Part shown: one piece after another, positions 31,560 to 42,699 of the stretch
Layout of the letters: every line of letters begins with the position of its first letter
Position numbering within the stretch: position 1 is the stretch's first letter
Source of the DNA: Prostheceraeus crozeri
Lineage: Eukaryota > Platyhelminthes > Polycladida > Euryleptidae
Assembly (NCBI GenBank): GCA_907163375.1
Contig: CAJQUW010007993.1
Coordinates: forward strand, 62,001 to 126,000
DNA length: 64,000 bases
Direction of reading: 5' to 3'
Program-made: the position numbers and the translations under genes
Notes under the pieces: generated by a model
Seen by the model: the letters and a program-made list of their open reading frames with translations, nothing else
Told to the model about the DNA's origin: nothing
Databases searched by the model: none

Positions 31560-32808
31560 TATGTAATCAACAGTCAATTTTTACTTTGATCTCGTCATTT
31601 TTCGTTTTCTTTCTAGTGCTTTCTAGAATTAATTCTTTTCTTTTTATTAAAATCACGCTGATCGAATCCGTTGTCGTAGAGTCGGTTCTGCATCTTTTGT
31701 AAAGATTTCTTCTTTAATTCGAGATTGGAGCACCGATTCTCTATGTCTTTTTTCAACGTAATATCCGAGTGATTAGGCTTCGAATACCACTAACTAATAT
31801 CATTGTTTTCTATAAAGATTGACAAATCTAGAAAGTTCCGGGCCGAGCCCGAGTCAGGAATTTCTATTGTGAATTGAATGTCCGAATTGATGCTATTGAA
31901 AATACGAATCATTTTGTCGAACAACTCCAGATCTCTGTGGAATGGACCAAGAAAGATGTCATCCACGTACCTAGAAAACAGGATTGGTTAAATGCCACTA
32001 GACTCGAGGATTTCTAAAGCACACGTTTCTATGAAGTGTACAGTGATGATTGCAAACGGTGGCGCGAAGTGAGAACCCATTGGGCAGCCATGAATTTGTA
32101 AATAAGTGTCATCTTCAAAACTGATTTCGTAATTATATGCTATGAAAGTAAGACACTTTTTCAAGTGTTCTATATTGATACCAAAGTTATTTATTTTGCT
32201 CCAATTTTGTTTAGCAAATTTGAGCACACTTTCTATTCCATGTTGAATTGGTATGCTGGGGTAAAGGCTAACTATATCTAATGACACAAACGTTTGATCA
32301 TCTGTGATTAAGTCTTTGTTTATTTCTTGCATTCTATTTATAAGTGCCTCACTATTTCGCAGATATGATGGAACTAATTCAGCTAACTGATTGAGGACTT
32401 GAGTTATGAGCCAATCGAATTTTTTGAGTAGGGCTGTTAGTTGTTGACGCAATCGGCCTTAACGGAAACCCACCGTCTGTTGGATTCTTGTGGTCTTCGA
32501 TACAAGTTTTGAATTTGGCAGGTCTGCTACCGCATGATCTTAGTTTTTCTATTTCAAAACGAGTGAAATTATTTTTACATATGCTATCTAAAGATTTTGT
32601 TGGCTTGAGTTTCTATTTGATTGACTTTAGACTTGTCTATTCTACGGTAAGTGTTTTCATCTTGCAGAAGATCTCGAGTATTTTTGTGATGTCGACTTTT
32701 ATCAGTAACTACGAATCTGTTCGTTTTATCAGAAGGAACCGCAACTAACTGATTCTCATTTAGATAATGCTTAGTGGATTTTATGATTTTAGTAGCATCT
32801 TTGTCCAT
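31560..32808 (-). pseudogene. Penelope reverse transcriptase, minus strand
   Basis: From the right: 32584-32808 reads MDKDATKIIKSTKHYLNENQ and AVPSDKTNRFVVTDKSR, the usual N-terminal PxDKtxxxVV motif. 31988-32452 reads QTFVSLDIVSLYPSIPIQHG (motif A) and LQIHGCPMGSHFAPPFA (motif B). Left of 31988 another frame gives RYVDDIFLGPFHRDLELF (motif C) and TIEIPDSGSARNFLDLSIFI. The normal order RT then GIY-YIG identifies a classical Penelope element. Several frame changes and stops, and the hairpin at 31193-31373, show decay. Confidence 0.78.
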
Positions 32809-32912
32809 CTTTAATACAGAATTTCACCAGTATTTCTGTGAATATTGTGTATTACTTTTTAGAGACCTTGTTACATTACTTATCACAAGCTTTGATAAAT
32901 GTTTTTTTTCAG

Positions 32913-33188
32913 GTATTATTCAAACGCTTTTTCTGACGCTGAGAAACAATCAGCTATTAATCTTTTCCTTGGTGTATTCCGTCCTAAGCCTGGTCGGCCT
33001 CATATTTGGGAGCTGCCAACGGATATGTATCTTCATTTTAACTATGATATTGATCGTTCACCCCCTTGGAGACGTGCCTACTCTGCCTGGCTATCCGAAG
33101 ATGTCCTGCAGGTCCTTCCTCGGCCTTATCAACTTGTCTCCAAACCTGTGAAAGTCAAAGGAGAACTCCACAAACGAAGTGACGAGGA
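32913..33188 (+). CDS. FIG4: FIG4 exon after the catalytic loop
   Basis: The exon follows TTTTTTTTCAG and completes SR|YYSNAFSDAEKQSAINLFLG. It continues GRPHIWELPTDMYLHF, WRRAYSAWLSEDVLQVLP and ELHKRSDEE. YYSNAFSDxxxQxxINLFLG and HxWELPTD are strongly conserved FIG4 sequences at the end of the Sac domain and start of its C-terminal extension. The phase joins (AG + G) fit the exon at 24896. The donor is GAGGA|GTAAGT and leaves phase 2. The intron before it is about 8 kb and full of Penelope-like elements. Confidence 0.94.
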
Positions 33189-33578
33189 GTAAGTCAAATG
33201 ATGAGACTTGTTCGGAATATTCTTAATTCAGAGGATTCTGTTTTATTCGGAAAATTTAATTCTGATTACTTGAAAATTAATTTTCCATTTAATCATTATT
33301 GCTCAAAGCGTTATTTGGAGTCTTAGAATTCACTATGGCATCGACTATTATACATGCCTTTATATGCTAATAAGTTGTTACCTCTCACCAGTTTTGCTAA
33401 TAGACTGAGCTTTTAAGTGTGTCCTCTTTCCCTATTTCAATGATACTAGAATGCATCACAAAATGTTAATGCAGTACAATTTGCATACTTTCATCCTTCG
33501 CAAACTTAATGGAAACTATGTATGTATATGTTCTGTTTAAATTTCTGCTCTTTGACATTTTGCTTGCGTAAATTTCAG

Positions 33579-33723
33579 AGTCAATTGGCAAGAAGATTAT
33601 CTTCGACCGTTCGAAATGACCGCCTTCAATGATCTGACTGCATGTTTTATGCACACTATTCTCTATGACTCCGGCAGCTCTGTGGTGTCGCCTAAGCAGA
33701 TTCAAGTGGATAGCGATCGACAG
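33579..33723 (+). CDS. FIG4: FIG4 exon, C-terminal extension
   Basis: A 145-nt exon encoding VNWQEDYLRPFEMTAFNDLT and ACFMHTILYDSGSSVVSPKQ to DSDRQ, after the split Glu from 33188. The (E)DYLRPFEM.xFNDxT string corresponds to the NEFFRPYELSSFDDTF region of mammalian FIG4. It is bounded by AATTTCAG at 33571-33578 and CAG|GTAAAG at 33723, and ends in phase 0. The extension is involved in complex assembly in the family; nothing here shows that directly. Confidence 0.9.
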
Positions 33724-34812
33724 GTAAAGCTCCCTTCCTAAATGATCTTAACATTATTTGAAAGCATTATTTGAATTCTATCACCGATACCTAAAAGCGG
33801 GGCTCACTATGTTGTGTATCTCTTCAGTTTATCTTTACAACGGTATTTGGTAGCGGAATATCTCCACTTGACCTCGCGCAGCAGCAGACACACGTTTCCT
33901 TCCGATTCTTTTGACATCACCTCCTTCTTTCCTCTCCTGTTTTAAATTGTAACCGTTGATGAATTTGGCTGATCCCTGTGTGCTTTACTTGTATAACTGC
34001 AACCAGCGAAGCGGTTAGCTATGGAGATACTTGCAAATCATAAAGACCAATTCTACTCACGTCATCACCTGAAAGTCAGTGGCAGAAGATTTAGAGCGTG
34101 TGAGAAAAGCAATTTGCCAAGGAAAATTGATGGACTAGTTCTCGAATGGGTCGGATTCTTCAGTTTCCGACAGATTCATTTTTATCTGTCGACAACCGAA
34201 TAATAATGTATTTCATAATTTGGAATACTAAAAATCTTTGTTCGAATTGCACTAAACATAATATCGCAGAAATCTGAATTTTGCGTGTGCCATAGTTTCT
34301 AGATTCTTAGATGCTCGTAGGGAAAGACGCAATAATGCCTATCTTGTTCAAATATCGCCATTTAATAAATAGATGGAACGGACACCGGGACGGATCTTTC
34401 TCTGACATGTAGAAGTTCCTGATGACTTCCTCTTAGTTCTGTTATAACTCTGTATTCCGTTACCCCAGTCCCCAAAAAAAAGCAATTCATTTCCATCAGC
34501 CATTCGTACGCTATTTCATAACAACAAAGGCTTTCATAGTCGTCAGCGACTCTATCTTATCGATGTGTGTCGTATACGACTGTGTTGTATTCGATAAAGT
34601 AAAAATCACGCACTGATACAGGGATCTGCTGCAAAGATATGCGACTTAACGCCAATCAGCTGGTATATGTCGCAGTATGGGTAAAGTTGATGATAACAAA
34701 AGCAATGGAAAAAGAAAGGCGGATACATTCACAAACACCACGAATGACTCAAACAAAGTTGAAGGGTTGTATTAAAACATCTTATTACTTTTTGAATGCA
34801 GTGATTTAAATC
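33724..34812. other. FIG4 intron, no identifiable gene
   Basis: AT-rich sequence. No family recognised on either strand. Confidence 0.35.
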
Positions 34813-35130
34813 AAAAATCTTCATAGAAATGCTAAAAAAATCAATGAATGTTTATATCATTTGATTAGCTCGATAGATTTTTCAATAAACGTGATGTTTG
34901 TGTTCTCCTTAGCTTCATTAACAAGCTAGTGTAAATAAAATTGGATTGCATTTTTTCAACAACGCGACAAATCAAGTTTATTTCACAAAAATTAGAAAAA
35001 TCAATAAGTATCAGTAACATTTGATTAACCCGTTAGATTATTTGCTAATGGTATGCAATATTTTTTAAGTACTCATGACCTGCTTTACACGATGATGCTG
35101 ACGGAAATGGATTGCATTTTTTCGAACTAA
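34813..35130 (+). repeat. Diverged two- to three-copy tandem repeat
   Basis: Phrases recur with a period of about 170 bp: GAAATGCTAAAAAAATCAAT / AAAATTAGAAAAATCAATAA, ATCATTTGATTAGCTCGATAGATT / AACATTTGATTAACCCGTTAGATT, and GGATTGCATTTTTTC (34951 and 35109). Confidence 0.5.
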
Positions 35131-35148
35131 TTTTTTTCGGGACCGGAG

Positions 35149-37192
35149 CGTCGTGGAATGATCGATTCCTGGTGAAACCTTATCGCTAATTATGTCGCTT
35201 CATGGCGCTTCGCAATCCATCGCCTGAAAACTGAATGTGTACTACAGCATTAGTTATAATCGTCTTACAGCAATCAAGACATGAAAAAATGAGAATTTTA
35301 CAAACTTAACTGCAACTTGAATTGTCACGAACAGAGAATCATAGAGGAGGGCAGAACCAATTTCATACTTCACTTCACTACTAATTGTATATTATCTGGT
35401 CGAATATGCATTTTTCATAAGTTTCACATTACATCGTGGCCAAAACATTAAGCCTACTTGAGAGTTGATATTTGAATGATAAGACGGCTAAACTTTTTAG
35501 AACTCATTAGTTATTATTATCATCTGATTTTAACTTTAAATTGCAAGCATCACACTTTTTCTTAATTAGTTTTTGTCTAAACGACTGTACATTCAAACTT
35601 TGGTCGGATGTCCTTTATTTTTCTGGACTGTTTACATTTCTGTCTCGCGTATTCAAAACAGGGTTTCGGCAATATTCTGTTGTTGTATCCTGGGTTCATA
35701 TAGTCCTGATAACGTTTATCAGATCAATTTCGACGTTGGGCAATGAGATGCTATATGTACTTTGCCCTTTATTTGAGACCAACAGCTCCCAACACCATTG
35801 AGGTCAGGGACGGTAATAGTGAGTGGACTGTCACGTGGTATTCAGAAAAACATTCTTTTGTCACCTTTGAGATGTCTCATGGGGCAGAATCTCGTTGAAA
35901 TGTTTCAGTTTGACGATTTACTATACGGGGAGGCATCTTTCTTTTAAAATTTCGATGCATCACATTGAATTTAGCTTTCCCTCTCGTTTGAAGATGACAA
36001 GTTCTGCACGACCTCTTACACTGACTGCACCCAAAATCATTGCTGAAAGTTGGGAGGCCTACTTGACAGTTTTATTAGTAAATCGGATCCTAACTTTTAC
36101 CAAATGACAGCAAGTGTAGCTGGAGGCAATTTTACAGACCTGCTTGAAAACACTTTCATTGGAGAACATGACTCTTCTCCTCTACTCTTATGACTTCTCC
36201 TTATGACGCCCCGACGTTGCTAGCTCTCTGTCAACAGGGGTTTTCTTGAAGACCGACCAGCAGGATGTTTGAAGTCCTGTAAACGTGTTGGAATAGCTGA
36301 ATCGCTCACTACCACTCTAGCATACTTCAATGTTTTCAACATATTCAATGAAGAATGTATTGAACAATTATCTTGGATCTTTTAGACACTTTCAACCCTG
36401 TCAGTTGATAGACCTACTCGTGATGGTCGTTCTTGTCCGATAGGAAATTGCAAAGCATTTCTAACAGCACCCATCAACAAACTCAATTTAGATGCCTTTT
36501 GACGCTGTGACTCGGTGATTCAATCGAGGCAGCGATTTTGCGGCGATGAAATTGCTCCACGTCTTTCGTTTCTTGTCCATCGTGTTCAGAAGAATAGCAA
36601 TTTCAAAGCTCCTTTTTGAGTTATTGAAATTTAAACATAACGCTATTTTAAACAGTTACATACATGTACATCTAGAAACAATCAATTAAACGGAAAATTG
36701 GAATGAGTCAGACAAAGTGGAATGCTTCTCTGGGCTCATATAGCTTATGAGCGCATTGCTTATGATGAATTGCTTATAAGCTTATAAAAATGAAAAATAA
36801 AAATTTATGAAATGCTTATTGCTCTATAAGCAGAAATATACATGTGTGGGCTTAAATTTTTGGCCACGATGGTAACTCTGTGTACCATGTTGCTTCCATC
36901 CAAAGTGAAGGCGACTAAAAATCATCGTTCCTTGTGGAACCTTGTCGTTGATTATGTATCTTCATGGCGCTTCGCAATTCATCGCCTGAAAACTGAATGT
37001 GTACTACAGCATTAGTTATAATCGTCTTATAGCAATCAAGACATGAAAAAATGAGAAATTTGCAAACTTAAATGCAACTTAAATTGTCATGAACAATGAC
37101 CCATATAGGGCCGAACCAATTTCATACTTCACTTTCCTACTAATTGTTTGTTATCTGGTCGAATACGCCTTTTTCACAAGCTTCATATTACT
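35149..37192 (+). repeat. Pair of ~285-bp direct repeats 1.75 kb apart
   Basis: 35149-35435 and 36917-37192 are about 90 percent identical by eye. Both contain TCATGGCGCTTCGCAAT(C/T)CATCGCCTGAAAACTG, CTACAGCATTAGTTATAATC and CAATCAAGACATGAAAAAATG. They could be LTR-like termini or a segmental duplication. The 1.5 kb between them has no recognisable retroelement ORF. Confidence 0.6.
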
Positions 37193-38755
37193 GTCACGGT
37201 CAATTGCACTGTATAAAATCTTTAACAGTTGGTCAATCGTTGAACAAACTTTAGATGGACTAAGCGGAGAGCACTTCCATCCATATAAAGAATTTCAACC
37301 AATTTAATGCAAAGCATATTTTACTGGAAGTGTTAATATGAAGTAAACTGCACAACTGCTTATAGATTAATCGTTTAAGCTCACGTGCTTGTATTGTTTT
37401 CTCTCTTGTCTGTCATCTCTTCAGCTGTTATTGGAATAATGTTGCGATTTTTCAGGACCCTACCCTTTTTCACCAGCAAGAATACTAGGTCATTGACATT
37501 TCAGAAGTCGACGCACGATGACATTTTGTGGCGATTAAGCTAGTTTTACAGGTTTTATTGACAAATTTGAAGGCCATGGAAGAGATAGCCTACATTTCCG
37601 CTTTCTGTCACATTTGTTTCATCCTTCTCTTTACAACATTCTGCCTTAGATTTTCCGATGATGCTCGTCCTCTTCCCTCAAACTTGGATAGTTGTTGAAC
37701 TATCCGAAATTTTTAAGCACGTGTGGAAGGGAGATGTTGAAAGAGCTCATGAGACCCTTAAAGTCCTCTCTTACGTTAAGTCTAACTTTGACTAAGCATG
37801 AATGGAAATGTGTAAATAAGTGAATCAAAAAATGAAAATGAGCTACAAAGGTCACTTGTTACTTCCTTAAAATCTACCCCAGCGACCGAAGGAGTGATGT
37901 CGACAGATACCGGTTATTTGTTCACGATATTATAGTAGTAATAATCTGTTTTTTGTTAATAGCTCAAAAATTTCATGGATATTTTCATGTGCATGTCTCT
38001 TGCAGTCTCCATTTCCACAGTATCAAGACCTTTGTTGCTATCAGCATCCAAGTCGTTCATTGCCTGTGAGTTTGTAATTCGCGGTTGGAGCAGTACACTG
38101 TATATTTACATAATCCTGCGCAGCGGTGAATGCCTCCTATATTATTTTTCGTAGTAGTAATACGTAATGTGATTCATCCGTTTTTTTTCGAATCCAAGAC
38201 ATTGTTTTCGTTGTCATCCGAAAAGGAAAAGAAAAATATGGAAGGATAATAGTGGGATAATCAATAATTCGAACATTGCGTTGTCAAGCTTGCACTGGAA
38301 GCCGATAATTATTTTCCAACTGAAAGATAAGAGGGCCGGATGGGAATACAATTTGTGTGAAATTCATAATTGTGTTGTAAAGTGCATTGCATCTCGTTAA
38401 TAAATTCAATGTCAATAAGACAAGCAGAAGCAGGCATCTTTATTTTATATCATGAGAAGTAACCATTGTAAGAATGTGACTAATCTCGATGCCCTAATGA
38501 TCCGCTTTCGATGAAGGCGCAGGCCTGCACGTCTGTGGCAACGCCGATTGAACTCAGCCTCTTATATCACTAGAACAGCGAAGCCGCAGGACTCGAAGTC
38601 CTGACGTATATGAAACACTCGGATAATTTGAATCATCGCTAAAAAGTGCATTAAGCAAAAAGGAATTTGGATCCCAAAATCCCGGAAGCTTTTAGTCTGA
38701 GGAGTTATCTATTGACATGTTAAATAAATAATTTTATGAAAGAATTGTTTGGAAA
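37193..38755. other. FIG4 intron, no identifiable gene
   Basis: No recognised gene or repeat. Confidence 0.35.
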
Positions 38756-40320
38756 TCATATCATTAAAATTATTATATTATATGTGTATCTAAAGAACAA
38801 TTCGACGCGCGATTATAACGGAATAAGAAAAATAATCGAAAGTTATTTAAACCGAATAATTATTTCGCCGGTCTGGCCGCTTCAGCTGTATCATTTACAA
38901 AAGATAAATTTAAAGGTGTAACAATAATATCAAAGTCAAATCACACTTCATGGCCAAGATATCTCTCTCACATAAGTTAGAAGTATGTCATGCAGTTAAA
39001 CGTAGAAATCTTGTAGGCTGGAAATTTCTGTAATATCGCTGATCCAGGTAAATTCAGTGGATGAAATTCTTGCTTTGCGTTAATTAATTTTTCATTGTTT
39101 GCGTGTCTTATTTCTACTGATTCTGCTATCTGTCTTGTAAATGCCTCGCTGTTATATACTTTGATAATATTCATTTTGAATTTCGTTATTTTGTTTTCAT
39201 GTCTCTCTTTACAATGTTTCCACAAAACTGAGTGATTATTTTTAAGTTTTGATTGTTGCATATGTTCTTTCCCTCTAATCCTACCATTTCCGGTTGCCAT
39301 ATAACCGGATCCAATTTTCCGGTTATTCTCAAAAATTCAGAGTAGAATTGATTCTATCAGCATTAAAAGCATATGACGACATTGTAAAGAAAGACGAATC
39401 AGGTAATCAACCAATGTACAGACCAAGAAGCTGGAAAAGACATGAAAGAATGAAGTGAAGAACTAACAAAATAAAAAGTCAAAGTGGTTCAGAAAAGGGA
39501 ACGTTGATTCAGTATCATTTGTGCCATCATCACCTAATTCGGAATTAAGAAGAATCATGGAACGTGAAATACGTAAAAGCAAAGAGAAAATAAAAGTTGT
39601 GGAAAAAGCTGGTACTTCTTTAAAAAGAAAATTGCAAAAATCAAATCCACTAAAAAGTCAAAAATGTAAAGATCGATGCTGTTCTATATGTCAATCAGGA
39701 GGCAAAGGTCCTTGCAACCAACGTTGAGTTACTTATGAAATCAAATGTGAAAAATGTGACTCATAATACATTGGTGAGACTTCAAGAAATGGCAAGATTA
39801 GAGGGAAAGAACATATGCAACAATCAAAACATAAAAATAATCGCTCAGTTTTGTGGAAACATTGTAAAGAGAGACATGAAAACAAAATAACGAAATTCAA
39901 AATGAATATTATCGAAGTATATAACAGCGAGGCATTTACAAGACAAATAGCAGAATCAGTAGAAATAAGACACGCAAACAATGAAAAATTAATTAACGCA
40001 AAGCAAGAATTTCATCCACTGAATTTACCTGGATCAGCGATATTACAGAAATTTCCAGCCTACAAGATTTCTACGTTTAACTGCATGACATACTTCTAAC
40101 TTATGTGAGAGAGATATCTTGGCCATGAAGTGTGATTTGACTTTGATATTATTGTTACACCTTTAAATTTATCTTTTGTAAATGATACAGCTGAAGCGGC
40201 CAGACCGGCGAAATAATTATTCGGTTTAAATAACTTTCGATTATTTTTCTTATTCCGTTATAATCGCGCGTCGAATTGTTCTTTAGATACACATATAATA
40301 TAATAATTTTAATGATATGA
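38756..40320. mobile_element. Element with 535-bp inverted arms carrying a GIY-YIG remnant
   Basis: 38756-39290 and 39786-40320 are near-identical inverted copies, from TCATATCATTAAAATTATT at the left edge to AATTTTAATGATATGA at the right. Both arms encode the same GIY-YIG C-terminal half (KEHMQQSK..N..SVLWKHC, then ESVEIRHANNEKLINAKQE), once on each strand. The 495-bp centre encodes the matching upstream part on the + strand only. The copy is therefore one retroelement 3' end duplicated head to head, as seen in some Penelope-type insertions. Similarity of the arms suggests a fairly recent event. Confidence 0.65.
39340..40099 (+). pseudogene. Retroelement C-terminus with CxC...C finger and GIY-YIG domain
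   Basis: Reading + frames in order: ILSALKAYDDIVKKDESGN and PMYRPRSWKRHERM (about 39350-39450); then FVPSSPNSELRRIMEREIRK, IKVVEKAGTSLKRKLQKSNP and KCKDRCCSICQSGGKGPC (39515-39720). Finally VTYEIKCEKC and YIGETSRNGKIRGKEHMQQ lead to NAKQEFHPLNLPGSA (39727-40099). Cys-rich finger plus YxIxC..C..YIGETxRN is a GIY-YIG endonuclease. Stops at 39725 and after KCEKCDS, and a frame change, break it. I do not recognise the exact element family. Confidence 0.6.
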
Positions 40321-41157
40321 CTTATCTTTTGGCCATTCAAAAACTGCCATAATAATATTTGGAACTATATATAAGCTATTATCTTTTGGTTTGGCATTTT
40401 GGTGTCATTTAAGTCCGCACTAGTCGACTTTTTACGAATTTGAAGCCTATGTATCATTCTATGTATTTGGTGTGAACTTTTGCGTTGGACCTTGACATCG
40501 AAATGTGTTGCGCATAGATAGGATATTCAACAGCATTCTCGTTTTTGTAATTAGACCTGGATGATGCTGAAGCATGGATATGCTCGATAGCAGATTCCTA
40601 AATTTAGAGACTTTCGAAATTAGTTGCCTTGTCCCTACGAAAAATTCCTAACCACAGAATAATGTGAACAGTTATTAGAAACCTTGCAAGGTTGCCAAGT
40701 CATGAATATCTAAAAAATACTTCGCATTTCCCTTTTGCAATAAAATTGAATTCCATAGACGTTTGTTGTTAGCTTGATGTTGGGACAACAGACGAACCTT
40801 CTCACTGCATGATCTGCAAATAAACTGCAATGGAGGAAAGAATTACTGCCAGACTGCATTTTTCACGGTGTTGCCATTTGAAAATTTGATTGAAACCGAA
40901 AATCCACCACCTTAGTGGCTAGATACCATTTTATTGAGAAGTAATTGGTAAATAGGCCTATATTGATATTGTCTCTTATAATTGAGCATGTCTCAAATAT
41001 CCATCTGTAGAAATAATAATGACAATAATGTCTTATAGGTTACATAGAAACATCTAGATGAACGTTTTGTTTGATACCTGTAGAAAGTCTTGATCATCAT
41101 GTAAAGACACTTGAGTGTAGGGATGCATGAAACGTTATATTCATCACTGATTTCCAG
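40321..41157. other. FIG4 intron, no identifiable gene
   Basis: No recognised gene. The acceptor TTTCCAG ends at 41157. Confidence 0.35.
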
Positions 41158-41369
41158 CCACGCTGGGAAGCTGATCGAGCCTCATCCAGTGAAGGCTCGT
41201 CATTTGCTAGTCGCACTAACTCTGATGACAGTCTCTCTACCAGCTGGGAGGGCGTGACGATGGACGGTAGTGCATATTGTGGCAGCATGAAGCTAAGCGC
41301 TTCTCAGAGCGCCATGAAATCTCTTGGACTGACAGCTATAAGCAGACCTGATCGCCTAATATACGAAAA
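41158..41369 (+). CDS. FIG4: FIG4 penultimate exon, Ser-rich C-terminal linker
   Basis: The exon encodes PRWEADRASSSEGSSFASRT, then NSDDSLSTSWEGV and AISRPDRLIYEK. The acidic, Ser-rich composition corresponds to the low-complexity linker in mammalian FIG4 that follows the C-terminal extension, although the sequence itself is poorly conserved. It is assigned by phase (0 in, 2 out), reading direction and the in-frame join to the final exon rather than by strong identity. Its donor is GAAAA|GTAAGT. A 60-bp intron follows. Confidence 0.78.
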
Positions 41370-41429
41370 GTAAGTGAAATATTCGAGGTAGTATTCTCCA
41401 TAGAATTTCAACTTTGCTTGCCGTTTTAG

Positions 41430-41643
41430 ATTTGCATCACCCATTTCCCTGCATGGCCTTCAGTCGGTGACTTCAAACTTTAGAATAGAAAGTTCTCAAG
41501 CAGTTATTCCACCAGTCATCACAAAGGACGCCCGAAAAATCTACGCCAAGGCAACCGACGCAGCCCGTGGACTCTTTGATTGTGTTTCCCCAACCTCATC
41601 TGACTATCATATGTATGAGCGAGCAGTTGGAATGGTTATGTGA
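41430..41643 (+). CDS. FIG4: FIG4 final exon, C-terminus and stop
   Basis: After CCGTTTTAG the exon reads FASPISLHGLQSVTSNFRIE, SSQAVIPPVITKDARKIY and SSDYHMYERAVGMVM, then TGA at 41641-41643. The end resembles the family C-terminus, where a short helix with M-Y-x-x-Y/A closes the protein. Together the nine exons give 688 codons plus stop with no frame break, which supports the model. A possible polyadenylation signal ATTAAA lies at 41738-41743. Confidence 0.8.
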
Positions 41644-41737
41644 CAATCAGTATTATTAATTCCTGTGTTTATAATTTCAGTACACAAGTGATTGAGACAG
41701 TATTCCCATGCAGCAGCCATACTCTGTTCCATTTGAT

Positions 41738-41743
41738 ATTAAA
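41738..41743 (+). promoter_or_regulatory. Possible FIG4 polyadenylation signal (ATTAAA)
   Basis: This ATTAAA lies 95 bp after the FIG4 stop codon. It is a common variant of the animal polyadenylation hexamer. No transcript evidence is available. Confidence 0.3.
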
Positions 41744-42206
41744 TTATTTGATAGTCTAAACTGAATTTTTCAATACCTGCTGTATCCTGGCATCACTAAA
41801 ATACTTACCAACACGATGCGTAGGTCTTGACTAAAGAAAGAAGATCATATACCTTTGGGATAGGCTGATGATTCGAATGAACGGGAGATATAGCATCGGC
41901 CTATTCCCAAAAAATGGTCAAAATGAAGGGCTCAGCCAAGAGAGCAGTAGGGGGACAATTTTGCTGAAATATACAAAGATGTTTTCAAGAGCTCAACGTG
42001 CTTGACGAAATAATTTTGCGATGCGATCATTTGTCTGCATATTTTAGATACCGGGTAGCTCTCCTCATTCTCCTGTGATAATGATTTTATTATACTCAGT
42101 TTTTGCCATCAAATTACCGTCATAACCGACGGCATCGGCACTGAGTAGATGCGACCACAGGCCCATTAATATATATAAGTAATGAAAGTGTATATATACA
42201 GTGTAA
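41744..42206. other. Sequence downstream of FIG4, no identifiable gene
   Basis: Nothing is recognised. A short TATATA-rich stretch precedes the first R-family repeat. Confidence 0.35.
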
Positions 42207-42699
42207 GTAGTATGAAACATGTTGGACATCAAAAGGAATTAATATTTGCTAATAAGCAACCTAGCTAGATGGAAATCAAGCTGATTATCAAGGGAATTTC
42301 AAGAATCGCAGTGTAGCCTAATGGAAGTCTTCATGAAAAAGTCGCAGTCTATCATACGTGCATTCTTGCCTGAAATTTCAAGTTTTAAATTCGATTTTCA
42401 CCTGCATGATTTTATGATTTACTAAATTAATGCTTCACTTCTTGGATCTGAATGGTGATGTGGCCCCATTTGTTGCATTTTTCAAAGTTAATTGAAATCA
42501 TTGTCTTTGATTCTGTTATTTTGCTCTACCAGTGGCAGGTTTCCTGTGATATGATCTCCCTTAATAAGAAGATTCTCTTGAGGTTCATCATGAAAGCAAT
42601 AGCAGGTCATCGTGCTAATTTAACAAACATTACCCAAGGCTGCCATGACACGGACGATCTGTAGAATAATATCATTTCCTTCTGCATTATTGCCATGAT

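Noticed and set aside
35895-36600. Possible Tc1-like or other transposase remnant around 36200-36600 (minus)
   Set aside because: Scattered short matches only and no DDE motif; not supportable by eye.
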